Shown: in pieces, positions 45,070-53,444 of the stretch
Layout of the letters: each line of letters begins with the position of its first letter
Position numbering within the stretch: the first letter of the stretch is position 1
Source: Arthrobacter cupressi
Lineage (GTDB): Bacteria > Actinomycetota > Actinomycetes > Actinomycetales > Micrococcaceae
Direction of reading: 5' to 3'
Assembly (NCBI RefSeq): GCF_900099975.1
Contig: NZ_FNEI01000003.1
Coordinates: 1 to 64,000, forward strand
DNA length: 64,000 nucleotides
Notes under the pieces: generated by a model
Told to the model about the DNA's origin: nothing
Seen by the model: the letters and a program-made list of their open reading frames with translations, nothing else
Database searches by the model: none
Program-made: the position numbers and the translations under genes

Positions 45070-45717
45070 TCAGAACTCGATGCCGAGGACGGTTCGCGAA
45101 ATCAGGACCGCCCGGTCCGCGAGCTCCTTGAGCTCGGCGTCGTCGGACTCGGGTGATGCCCACCGCGTGGCTCCCTCGAGCAGCGTCATGACAACTTTGA
45201 CGTGCTCCCGAGGCTTCGGAAATCCCATGTCGTGCGCTGCCGCCACGTACATGTTCTCGTGGAGATCGATCCAGTCGTCCACTTGGGCGCGCAGGTCACG
45301 GGGGAGGATGCCGGCCATTCTGTCCGTCGCTACCAACAAGTCCCAGAGATTGCTCTCGGGCAGTCGCACCTGGCGCGTGAAGTGGAGCCTGACCATGGAG
45401 TCCCAGAATTCATCGGCCGAGGAGGCCGGACTCACGGCCTCGATCAGGGCGACGCCGAAACGATGGAAATGCCAGCGCAGCGACTCGGCCACGATCTCAT
45501 CCCTCCCCGCCGGAAAATGCGAGTAGAGGCTGGGCGGCTTGATGTTGACTGCGTTCGCAATGGTTCGCATGGACACGGAGTTGAAGCCATTGGCTATAGC
45601 CAGTTCGAGGAAAGCTTCGAGGATGTGCTGGCGAGCGGCTTTCTGCCCCGCCCAGTTCCACTCCTCAAGGCGGTGGACAAAGGCGTCAAGGGCGGCCTCG
45701 TATGACGTAACGCTCAT
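45070..45717 (-). CDS. TetR family transcriptional regulator
   Basis: A 215-residue repressor. Helix-turn-helix GFNSVSMRTIANAVNIKPPSLYSHFP (core SMRTIANAVNIKPPSLY) at residues ~42-67. The ligand domain is Trp- and His-rich. Start ATG 45717 is chosen because the preceding in-frame residues are not family-like. Convergent with the permease and divergent from the GAF-Fis regulator; an AT-rich dyad at 45823-45840 lies in the shared upstream region. Confidence 0.9.
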   Translation of the reverse strand: MSVTSYEAALDAFVHRLEEWNWAGQKAARQHILEAFLELAIANGFNSVSMRTIANAVNIKPPSLYSHFPAGRDEIVAESLRWHFHRFGVALIEAVSPASSADEFWDSMVRLHFTRQVRLPESNLWDLLVATDRMAGILPRDLRAQVDDWIDLHENMYVAAAHDMGFPKPREHVKVVMTLLEGATRWASPESDDAELKELADRAVLISRTVLGIEF

Positions 45718-46133
45718 AATTCCGTCATCGTAACAGCCAGGGGGTTGGTCACCCTTGCGGTCCATGGAAAGACGCCCCGGCGGCGCCGCTCGAATGCGCC
45801 AAATCCCGCAAAAAACCCTTCCCTAACGACCATTAGTTAGCTAAGCTGGATCTGGCAGGAAAGGGCACCTCCCTTGGAGCCCTAAGCGTGGTCTGAGCGG
45901 GAAGAGCAAGAACATGGTCACCGAATATCCGGGCGTGGGGGCCAGCCGGAGCGACGTCATCCTTGGCAGCGGCCTTTCAGGCATGGTGGCTGCATATATT
46001 CGTGCCAGGGCACTCGAGGATAATGCGGCCTCGAACGAAAACTGGAACGCCCAGTCTGTGTTCCGACGCAAGGCAGGCCGTGCCAGGAGGCCCTTCGCAT
46101 TCCGCACTCGCAGGACCGAAGAAGGCGGAGAAA
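45718..46133. other. divergent regulatory region between TetR and GAF-Fis genes
   Basis: 416 bases without a convincing gene. It contains the TetR-type dyad at 45823-45840 and the adjacent TTAGCTAA palindrome, and GGAG before the GAF-Fis start. A 77-codon open frame from 45914 has one G-S-G-L-S-G stretch but overlaps the GAF-Fis gene and is not trusted. Confidence 0.5.
45823..45840. promoter_or_regulatory. candidate TetR operator
   Basis: CTAACGACCATTAGTTAG: 5-bp outer arms CTAAC/GTTAG around an AT-rich centre, partly overlapped by TTAGCTAA. It stands out in GC-rich surroundings, 105 bases upstream of the TetR start. Confidence 0.5.
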
Positions 46134-47933
46134 ATGGCCGCGGCTGAAGTGCTGTCCCCCTGGACTCATGAGTCACTACGCGCAACTGATCGAGTTCGTG
46201 AGCTGTTCCTGATGCAACCTCACGCTGATCTGACGGGGATCCGGCCGATCGTGGCCCGCTCCTGGTACCGAAGCCGGGCCGCTGGAGTCGATGCCGTTGC
46301 CGATCGGGGATTCTTCGACGAGGGCCGGGTGGATGAATACACGATCCATGCCGCCGGCCCGCACCTGCAGAAGCTCGATGAGGTTGCGGCGGACTTGGGT
46401 GGATATGTAAGCCTGACGGCGCCTAACGGCGTGCTCGTGAAGGCGGACTTCCTGCGCGATGACGGCTTTCCCGCCGGCTACTCGCTGCTGGAGGAGAGCT
46501 GCGGCAGCAACGGGGAAGGGCTTGCCCTGGAAGAAGGACGGGGAGTCTGGCTGGCCCCTGAGGAACACTTCCGGGAGGACATGCGCGGCAACTGGTGCTT
46601 TGCGTCGCTGGTAAGGGACCCCTTCCACAACCGGGTGCGGGCCGTTATTGGCCTGACGCTTCCCGCCAACCGGGTGTCCACCCTTGAGCCTTCTTCAACG
46701 CTGCTGATGCTCGAAGGCGTAGCCTCACGAATCGAGCGCGACATCGAGGTACGGACTTCTTCCAGGGAGCGTGCGCTGCTTAGCGAATACCTGAGGATTT
46801 CCCGTCGAAGGGGCAACCGTGCCGTTATCGCACTGGACGGAAAAAACTCGCTCCTGAACGCTTCGGCGACCGCTTCATTGGAAGACAGCGACTTCTCGAT
46901 CATCTCGGGCTATGCCAAAGCCGTGATGTCCTCCGGCCGGGACATGACCTGCGAGGTAATGCTGCAGGGACCAGGGCCGGCCACCTTGGAAGTCTCCCCG
47001 GTGACGCTCTCAGCCGCGAATGTCGGGGCTATTGTCGTGGTCCGGCCCCACGCTCCATCCAAAGAACGTACCGTCGAAACCAAGAGCGTCCCGCAGCAGC
47101 TGGAAGGCGCCGGCCAAGGGACCGTGGATCGCTTGATGTCCCAGCTCGACGGGACGAGCACCGAGTTCAAGCGCACCCTGAATCTCGCTCGCAAGGCCGT
47201 TGACCAGGAACGGTCCGTGGTGATGATAGGTGAACTGGGCAGCGGAAAACGCCGCCTGGCCAGCGCCATCGCCTCGCTCCGGGGCGGTCAAATGGTGGTC
47301 GACGCGCGCAGCGGCGCGCTCAGGAATCCGCAGTTCAGGGATCTGGTTCACCGCGTGACAACGGAGCTGCCACAGACGCTGATCGTTGAGCATGCCGATG
47401 AACTCTCGCAGAACGAAGCCAGCGAGATAGCGCAGAGCCTGCGGGGCAACACAGCCACCAAGCTGATCTTCACCATTGCGCGGCCCACGGATGCCACATT
47501 GCTGCTCTCTGAGGCCTTTGACGTCCTTGAGATCTCCGTCGCCCCGCTGCGGAACAGGCGGGAAGATATCCCGCAACTCGCAAACGCCGTCGCCGAGGAA
47601 CTGGGAGAACGAAGGTTGTCCCGGAGGCTCATCACCACACTGACCCACGCCGACTGGCCGAGGAACATTGACCAGCTGCGGGCTGTGGTGTCGAACGCGG
47701 TTGAGCGTGCGGAAGGTGCCGAAGTCACCGTGGACGACCTGCCGCAAGGCTTCCACCGTGTCTTGACCAAGGGTCGGCTCTCGAGGCTGGAAGACGCCGA
47801 GCTCAGCGAACTCCGCAGCGCCCTCACGGAAGCGAACGGCAACCGAAGCCTGGCGGCAGAGACGCTCCAGATCGGCCGCTCGACGCTCTACCGCCGGATG
47901 GATTACTTCCGCAGCCGGGGCTTCGACCTCTAG
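46134..47933 (+). CDS. GAF-Fis transcriptional regulator (AcoR-like, sigma-54-independent)
   Basis: A 599-residue activator. Order: N-terminal helical segment with V-A-R-S-W-Y-R-S, GAF sensor (~residues 75-240; SYSLLEESCGSNGEGLALEEGRGVW-like core EESCGSNGEGLAL), PAS-like linker, a shrunken AAA domain with degenerate Walker A GELGSGKRR, then a Fis helix-turn-helix at the C-terminus (ANGNRSLAAETLQIGRSTLYR; core RSLAAETLQIGRSTLYRR). The sigma-54 contact motif GAFTGA is absent, as expected in Actinobacteria. Start ATG 46134 follows GGCGGAGAAA. It is the best candidate for the factor binding the shared 17-bp dyad in the island. Confidence 0.88.
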   Translation: MAAAEVLSPWTHESLRATDRVRELFLMQPHADLTGIRPIVARSWYRSRAAGVDAVADRGFFDEGRVDEYTIHAAGPHLQKLDEVAADLGGYVSLTAPNGVLVKADFLRDDGFPAGYSLLEESCGSNGEGLALEEGRGVWLAPEEHFREDMRGNWCFASLVRDPFHNRVRAVIGLTLPANRVSTLEPSSTLLMLEGVASRIERDIEVRTSSRERALLSEYLRISRRRGNRAVIALDGKNSLLNASATASLEDSDFSIISGYAKAVMSSGRDMTCEVMLQGPGPATLEVSPVTLSAANVGAIVVVRPHAPSKERTVETKSVPQQLEGAGQGTVDRLMSQLDGTSTEFKRTLNLARKAVDQERSVVMIGELGSGKRRLASAIASLRGGQMVVDARSGALRNPQFRDLVHRVTTELPQTLIVEHADELSQNEASEIAQSLRGNTATKLIFTIARPTDATLLLSEAFDVLEISVAPLRNRREDIPQLANAVAEELGERRLSRRLITTLTHADWPRNIDQLRAVVSNAVERAEGAEVTVDDLPQGFHRVLTKGRLSRLEDAELSELRSALTEANGNRSLAAETLQIGRSTLYRRMDYFRSRGFDL

Positions 47934-47949
47934 CCGAACACCCGGCATA

Positions 47950-47982
47950 GAAGGGCCGGCCATCGTGGATGGCCGGCCCTTC
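47950..47982 (+). terminator. terminator of GAF-Fis gene
   Basis: GAAGGGCCGGCCATC (47950-47964) pairs exactly with 47968-47982 around a 3-base loop, 16 bases after the stop codon. T-poor on the 3' side, but the stem is very strong. Confidence 0.75.
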
Positions 47983-48018
47983 GGGCTGCCCCGGGAGCCT
48001 GGGACCCCCAGGCACAGC

Positions 48019-48048
48019 TGTCCCACCTGTGTGTCTCGATCTGGCACG
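48019..48048. promoter_or_regulatory. candidate GAF-Fis operators, site B (two overlapping copies)
   Basis: TGTCTCGATCTGGCACG (48032-48048) matches site A in 15 of 17 bases. TGTCCCACCTGTGTGTC (48019-48035) has a perfect left half and poor right half; the centres are 13 bp apart. The pair lies 107 bases before the first gene of the six-gene operon. Confidence 0.6.
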
Positions 48049-48154
48049 GATATGCCTGTTGTTATCGCGCTGTACTTGAAATCACCCGAAACCGGCACCT
48101 TCCGAAGGGGTGCTGGCAGCGAACGAGGGTACGACACGAACAGGACGAGAAACT

Positions 48155-49102
48155 ATGACCCGCGATGCCCAGGGAACCATTCTTGTGGCCCCTCACCATT
48201 TCCCGAACCTGGACCGCGAGCATGCGCTTGCGGAAGAGTTCGGCTACAAACTCAATCCCGCGGCAGACGCAGTCGGCTTCCGCGCAGGGCTTCCTGAAGC
48301 CGACATTGTGATGATCACGCCTTACGCCAAACTTACCGCCGCGGATTTCCCGGTGATGCGCAAGTGCCGGGCCGTGATCCGCTACGGCATCGGCTACGAC
48401 AACATCGATGTTGCCGCAGCCACGGAAGCCGGCATTCCTGTATCCATCGTCCCGGGAACTGCTTCGGAAGAGGTCGCCTCGCACGCATTTGCCATGGGCC
48501 TCGCGCTGGCCCGGCGCCTGCCCGCCGGTGACGCCTCGATCCGCGACCTCGGATGGGCCGGAACCATCGGCTACGACACTCCGGTGCTCTCCGAACTCGA
48601 GGTCGGGGTTCTTGGAATGGGGCGAATTGGCCAGCACGTGGCGCGGATGTACCAAGCCGTTGGAGCGCGGGTACGGGCCTATGACCCCTTCGTCACGGAC
48701 AGCTTCGTGGAAATGACCGGACTCGAGGACGTATTGGAGAACTCCGACGTCGTCTCCCTGCATCTTCCCCTGAACGACGACACCGCAAACCTTGTCTCCG
48801 GAGACGTTCTGGCAAAGATGCGCAAGGGCGCCGTGGTCGTTAACGTCTCGCGCGGAGGCCTCATCGATGAAGCCGCCCTCGCAGCAGCGCTGACCTCCGG
48901 GCACATTGCCGGTGCGGGGATCGATACTTTCGCCCACGAGCCCCTCGGTCCGGAGCACCCGCTCCGTTCCGCTCCCAACGCCATCCTCACGCCGCATATC
49001 GCCTGGCGTTCGAACCGCTCGACGGGCGCCCTGCAGGACGGCGCGGTGGAGCGGGTGCGGCTCGCACTCACCGGACAGCCGCTGATCGATCTTGTGAACT
49101 GA
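48155..49102 (+). CDS. D-2-hydroxyacid dehydrogenase, CtBP-like
   Basis: A 315-residue NAD-dependent dehydrogenase of the C-terminal-binding-protein subgroup. CRAVIRYGIGYDNIDVAAATEAGIPV (core YGIGYDNIDV), LEVGVLGMGRIGQHVARMYQ (G-x-G-x-x-G), catalytic Arg in VVNVSRGGLIDE, Glu in DTFAHEPLG and His in ILTPHIAWRS. ATG 48155 follows AGGACGAGAAACT. First gene of a six-gene operon; probably reduces or oxidises a 2-keto/2-hydroxy acid intermediate. Confidence 0.92.
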   Translation: MTRDAQGTILVAPHHFPNLDREHALAEEFGYKLNPAADAVGFRAGLPEADIVMITPYAKLTAADFPVMRKCRAVIRYGIGYDNIDVAAATEAGIPVSIVPGTASEEVASHAFAMGLALARRLPAGDASIRDLGWAGTIGYDTPVLSELEVGVLGMGRIGQHVARMYQAVGARVRAYDPFVTDSFVEMTGLEDVLENSDVVSLHLPLNDDTANLVSGDVLAKMRKGAVVVNVSRGGLIDEAALAAALTSGHIAGAGIDTFAHEPLGPEHPLRSAPNAILTPHIAWRSNRSTGALQDGAVERVRLALTGQPLIDLVN

Positions 49103-49122
49103 AAAGACTGGAGAAGGACGAA

Positions 49123-50421
49123 TTGGGAACGAACACACACTTGGAACACGCCGCAGAGCGCGATCTTGCGGAGGATCCGCACCTGCGCAGGGGACCCCGG
49201 GGTTTCCCCCTGCTGCCGGGTGGCTACGGACGGTCAACCTACTACACCGGTGCACCGAGCCCCTATGCGATCCGGGGCGAAGGCTACCGGGTGTGGGATG
49301 ACCGCGGCCGCGAACTGATCGATGCAAACAACAACTTCACATCACTGATCCACGGCAACGCCCACCCCGAGATCACGGAAGCAGCCACGAAAGCCCTCTC
49401 AAGCGGAGCCAGTTGGGGCATCCCCAACCTCTACGAATGGGACCTTGCAGACCTGCTGCTTTCACGCCTGCCGGACCTCGACCAAGTGCGCTTTACGAAC
49501 TCCGGCACTGAAGCGGTGATGTCGGCGATCCGGATCGCGCGGGCCAGCACCGGCCGGGAGCGGGTCGTTGTCACCAAGGGCGGCTACCACGGCACCTCCG
49601 AGGTCGCGCTGGTGCCTGGCGGTCCGAGCTACACCCGGGGCGTCACCCAGGGCGTCATCGACGACGTCACTGCAGTGCCGCTCAATGACATCCAGTTCCT
49701 GCGCCAGGCTGTTGAAGCCGCACCGGACGCGTACGCGGCCATCATTCTCGACCTCCTGCCCAACCGGGCCGGCCTGCTGAGCATCTCCGAGGATTTCGTA
49801 CGGGAGGCGCGCGATCTCGCGACGCGCTTCGGCATTGTGCTGATCATCGACGAGGTCATCAGCTTGCGACTCGGTTACAACGGCCTGAGCGGAGAATACG
49901 GCGTCGCGCCCGATCTACTCACCACCGGCAAACTGATTGGCGGCGGCTTCGCAGTTGGGGCAGTGGTCGGCCGGGCAGAGCTCATGGCGGAGGTCGACCC
50001 GACCCGCCCTGGCAGCCTTCCCCACGGTGGCACGTTCTCGGGAAACCCCGTCAGCATGGCCGCCGGCGCGGCCGCACTGCGCCTCTACCCGCACGAGGAA
50101 GTGCAGCGCCTGAACCGCCTGGGGGACACCACCCGCGAGGCTGTCCAGTCCAAAATCGCCGAGGCGGGTTGGGAAATCCGTGGCCGTGGCTCGCTGCTCC
50201 GGGCAGTTCCCGGAGGAGCGGAAAAGGTCAGTGAGGACATCCAGCACCGCCTGTGGTGGGCAAGCTACGAGCGCGGCCTGCTTGGTTCGCCGGCCAACCT
50301 GCTCTCCCTCTCCACGCCCATGAACGAACACGTCGCCGCTGACATCGCTGAGCGCCTCGCCGACGCCGTGCTTGCGGTGGCCGGAAGCGCCGAAGCAAAA
50401 GACGGGAGCCAGGAACTGTGA
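49123..50421 (+). CDS. class III aminotransferase (GSA-aminomutase-like)
   Basis: A 432-residue PLP enzyme. FTNSGTEAVMSAIRIARASTGR (core NSGTEAVMSAIRIAR) is the phosphate turn; LIIDEVISLRLGYNG holds the PLP-binding Asp; the Schiff-base Lys is in LLTTGKLIGGGFAVGAV (core TGKLIGGG). The latter resembles glutamate-1-semialdehyde aminomutase relatives, but heme-gene context is lacking; a role as transaminase is more likely here. TTG 49123 is preceded by AGAAGGACGAA. Followed after a 4-base overlap by the FAH gene. Confidence 0.9.
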   Translation: MGTNTHLEHAAERDLAEDPHLRRGPRGFPLLPGGYGRSTYYTGAPSPYAIRGEGYRVWDDRGRELIDANNNFTSLIHGNAHPEITEAATKALSSGASWGIPNLYEWDLADLLLSRLPDLDQVRFTNSGTEAVMSAIRIARASTGRERVVVTKGGYHGTSEVALVPGGPSYTRGVTQGVIDDVTAVPLNDIQFLRQAVEAAPDAYAAIILDLLPNRAGLLSISEDFVREARDLATRFGIVLIIDEVISLRLGYNGLSGEYGVAPDLLTTGKLIGGGFAVGAVVGRAELMAEVDPTRPGSLPHGGTFSGNPVSMAAGAAALRLYPHEEVQRLNRLGDTTREAVQSKIAEAGWEIRGRGSLLRAVPGGAEKVSEDIQHRLWWASYERGLLGSPANLLSLSTPMNEHVAADIAERLADAVLAVAGSAEAKDGSQEL

Positions 50422-51317
50422 AGCTCATCTCCTACGAACACGAATCCGGTATCCGGGGCGGGGTCCTGATTGAAGACTCGGTCTACGACCTCGAGCTCCT
50501 TCTGCAGGGGTCGAAGGAAGCAGTCCACGGCGCAACGGCCTCCGTCCGAGAATTCCTCGAACTCTACGGTGAACGGATCGCGGCGATCTCTGCCGAGGTG
50601 ACCGCGCTCGTTGCGCAGGACCCGGTGGCCCGGGTCGGCGCGCTGTCCGACGTTCGGATCACGACCCCGGTCACGGACCCGGCGAAGGTGCTCTGCATCG
50701 GACTCAACTACAAGGACCACGTGGCGGAAACCGGACGGGCATTCCCCGAATACCCGGACGTCTTTGCCAAGTTCGCCTCCACCATGATCGGTCCCGAGGA
50801 CGAGATCGGCGGGGCCCGCGTCAGCGAAAACCTCGACTTCGAAGGGGAGGTCGCAGTGGTCATCGGGCGCCGCGCAAGCGACGTTTCGGAAGCCGAAGCA
50901 CTCCAGTACGTCGCCGCCCTCGCACCGTTGAACGACGTGACCGCCCGCGATCTCCAGTACCGCGGAACCCAGTGGCTGGCCGGCAAAGCCGTTGATGGCT
51001 CAACGCCCTGGGGACCGGCCCTGGTCACCCTCGATGAAATCGGAGACCCGCAAACACTTGAGCTGGTCACACGGGTGAACGGCGTTGAAATGCAGCGCTC
51101 CAACACGCGTCACCAGATCTTCCCCATCGCGCGCATCGTTTCCTACTTGTCGAGCTTCCTCACGCTCGAGCCGGGTGACGTCATCGCGACCGGGACACCG
51201 CAAGGCATCGGTGCGAAGCGGAACCCGCCCGTCTGGCTGGAGCCGGGCGACACGGTGGAAATCGAGATCGAAAAAGTGGGGCTGCTTCGCAACCGCGTCG
51301 GCAAACCCCAGCTCTAA
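50418..51317 (+). CDS. fumarylacetoacetate hydrolase family protein
   Basis: A 299-residue metal-dependent C-C hydrolase or decarboxylase/tautomerase. VLCIGLNYKDHVAETG (core IGLNYKDHVAE), E-x-E metal ligands in NLDFEGEVAVVIGRRA and Asp in FAHs RDLQYRGTQWLAGKAVDGSTPWGP (core GKAVDGSTPWGP), LSSFLTLEPGDVIATGTPQGIG (core DVIATGTPQGIG) are all intact. GTG 50418 overlaps the aminotransferase stop. Likely cleaves an acylpyruvate-type product or acts on an oxo-acid in the pathway. Confidence 0.92.
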   Translation: MKLISYEHESGIRGGVLIEDSVYDLELLLQGSKEAVHGATASVREFLELYGERIAAISAEVTALVAQDPVARVGALSDVRITTPVTDPAKVLCIGLNYKDHVAETGRAFPEYPDVFAKFASTMIGPEDEIGGARVSENLDFEGEVAVVIGRRASDVSEAEALQYVAALAPLNDVTARDLQYRGTQWLAGKAVDGSTPWGPALVTLDEIGDPQTLELVTRVNGVEMQRSNTRHQIFPIARIVSYLSSFLTLEPGDVIATGTPQGIGAKRNPPVWLEPGDTVEIEIEKVGLLRNRVGKPQL

Positions 51318-51351
51318 ACCCCTGCAAACTCTACGAAAGTAACAAAGAACC

Positions 51352-53442
51352 ATGAGTGAAGTTCAAACACAGCCAAGCGAGGCGAGGTACCGCATCGCCG
51401 TCGACACGGGCGGCACGTTCACGGACGTGGTGCTCGACTCAACCACGGGCGACATGGCAGTCGGCAAGGCACTGACCACCTATGACCGTGTCTTTACCGG
51501 CTTCGAAGCTTCGGTCCGCCGGGCCGCCGAGTCCGTTGGATGGAGCGGCGACGAGGTCCTGCGCAACGCGGACGTGATCGTGTACGGCACCACCCACGCC
51601 ACCAACGCAGTCCTCACCGGCAAGGTCGCCAAGACCGCACTGCTGACCACCGAAGGCTTTGCCGATACCCTGCTGCTCCGCGAAGGTGGACGCCGCGACG
51701 CGTTCGACTCCAAGGCCGCCTACCCGCCGCCCTACATTCCGCGCCAGCTGACCTTCGAGATCCGGGAACGTGTTTCCGCTGAAGGCGATGTCCTGGTGCC
51801 GTTGGACGAAGAGCAGGTCCGCGAAATCCTGGGCTCCTTCAAGGAGCAGGGCATCGAGGCCGTGGCCGTCTCCTTCCTCTGGTCGATCATCAACGACGTC
51901 CACGAGCGGCGCATCGCGGAACTCATCAAGGAAATCCTGCCTGGTGTTCCATACACGCTCTCCAACGAGGCGAACCCCACCATCCGCGAGTACCGCCGTT
52001 CCTCGGCTGCCTCAATCGACGCCTCCTTGAAGCCGCTAATGGCCGACCACTTGGGCAAGCTGCGTTCGGACCTTCAGGAATTCGGTTTCGCGGGGGACCT
52101 GCTGGTGGTTACCTCCGAAGGCGCCGTGCTCGACGTCGCGGACGTCCTGGACCGTCCGGTGCTGCTGCTGAACTCCGGCCCCTCCATGGCGCCGCTCGTG
52201 GGTGCGGCGGCCGCCCCGGACCGCGACACCGTAGTGGTATGCGACATGGGTGGCACCACGTTCGATGTTTCCCTCGTGGAAGAGGGCGTTGTCCGCCACA
52301 CCAGGGAAGCCTGGCTCGGCGAGCCGTTCGTCGGCCACCTGACCGGCCTGTCTTCCGTGGCCGTCTCCAGCATCGGTGCCGGTGGCGGCAGCATTGCATG
52401 GATCGACGGCGGCGGCCTGCTTCGCGTGGGTCCGCAAAGTGCACGCAGCACCCCCGGCCCAGCTGCCTACGGCCGCGGTGGTGAAGAACCCACGGTCACC
52501 GACGCCTGCGTGGCGCTCGGTTACCTCGACACCGAAGGCTTCGAAGGCGGGTTCACCCTCGACCGCGAGGCGGCCGTCAGGGCCATCGACACCCGAATCG
52601 CCGGCCCCCTCAAGATGGACACCTTGCAGGCTGCGCAGGCCATCCTGGACGTTTCCGCCAACCATATGGCCACGGCCATCCGCCAGGCCGCACTCGAACA
52701 GGGCGTGGACCCCCGCGGCGCCCTGATCGTGGCCGGCGGTGGCGCCGGTGCCATGGTTGCCGCCGCGATCGGTGTCCTTCTTGAAGCCGACACCGTGCTC
52801 ATTCCGGCAACCGCCGGTGTTTTGGCCGCCTATGGCGCCCACCGCGCACCGATCGCAACGGAGTTCCTCTCGCCGTTGCACAACGACACCCGCAGTTTCG
52901 ACGCCGGTTCGGCCGCCCGCGCGGTGAAGGAGCTCACGTCCAAGGCGAACGTCTTCGCCGAGCGTTTCAACGGCGTGGGCGAGGCGCCGAACGTCAGCTA
53001 CTTCGTCGATGCCCGCTACCCGGGCCAGGCGTGGGATCTGCGCGTCTACCTTGACGCGGCCCCCGACGCCGCCGGCGACGCCGCAGCAACTATTGAGCGC
53101 GCCTTCCACGAAGAGCACGACCGCCGCAACGGTACGCACGATCCGGACAGCCGTGTCGAAATCATCACCTGGGGCGTCCGGGTGGAAATCCCCCGGCCGG
53201 AGCACTCCAAGGAGGATGCGGAAGTCAGCCGGACCGGAGAAGTTCACCGCACCGACTCCATTGTTTTCGGCGGCGAAAGCTTCAGCACCCAGCGGTACCG
53301 CGGCGTGACGCTTGCACCCCGGGACAAGATCGTCGGTCCCGCGGTTATCGACCAGCCCACCACCACCATCGTCGTGCCGCCGGAGTGGAACGCCACCCTC
53401 GACGAACGATCCAACATCTACCTCACCCGTAAGGAGGCGTAA
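51352..53442 (+). CDS. hydantoinase/oxoprolinase subunit A
   Basis: A 696-residue ATP-binding subunit of the HyuA/5-oxoprolinase A family. N-terminal phosphate-binding RIAVDTGGTFTDVVLD (core DTGGTFTDVV) and a second nucleotide block VVVCDMGGTTFDVSLV (core DMGGTTFDVS) are of the actin-like ATPase type; the C-terminal third carries GGGGAGAMVAAAIG. Together with subunit B it hydrolyses cyclic amides (hydantoins, oxoproline, lactams such as caprolactam) or carboxylates ketones at the cost of ATP; the present substrate is unknown. Two bases separate it from subunit B. Confidence 0.92.
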   Translation: MSEVQTQPSEARYRIAVDTGGTFTDVVLDSTTGDMAVGKALTTYDRVFTGFEASVRRAAESVGWSGDEVLRNADVIVYGTTHATNAVLTGKVAKTALLTTEGFADTLLLREGGRRDAFDSKAAYPPPYIPRQLTFEIRERVSAEGDVLVPLDEEQVREILGSFKEQGIEAVAVSFLWSIINDVHERRIAELIKEILPGVPYTLSNEANPTIREYRRSSAASIDASLKPLMADHLGKLRSDLQEFGFAGDLLVVTSEGAVLDVADVLDRPVLLLNSGPSMAPLVGAAAAPDRDTVVVCDMGGTTFDVSLVEEGVVRHTREAWLGEPFVGHLTGLSSVAVSSIGAGGGSIAWIDGGGLLRVGPQSARSTPGPAAYGRGGEEPTVTDACVALGYLDTEGFEGGFTLDREAAVRAIDTRIAGPLKMDTLQAAQAILDVSANHMATAIRQAALEQGVDPRGALIVAGGGAGAMVAAAIGVLLEADTVLIPATAGVLAAYGAHRAPIATEFLSPLHNDTRSFDAGSAARAVKELTSKANVFAERFNGVGEAPNVSYFVDARYPGQAWDLRVYLDAAPDAAGDAAATIERAFHEEHDRRNGTHDPDSRVEIITWGVRVEIPRPEHSKEDAEVSRTGEVHRTDSIVFGGESFSTQRYRGVTLAPRDKIVGPAVIDQPTTTIVVPPEWNATLDERSNIYLTRKEA

Positions 53443-53444
53443 CC

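Noticed and set aside
45914-46147. 77-codon open frame with a G-S-G-L-S-G flavin-like stretch
   Set aside because: It overlaps the GAF-Fis start, turns into basic low-quality sequence and has no other family motif; the G-rich match is probably chance.
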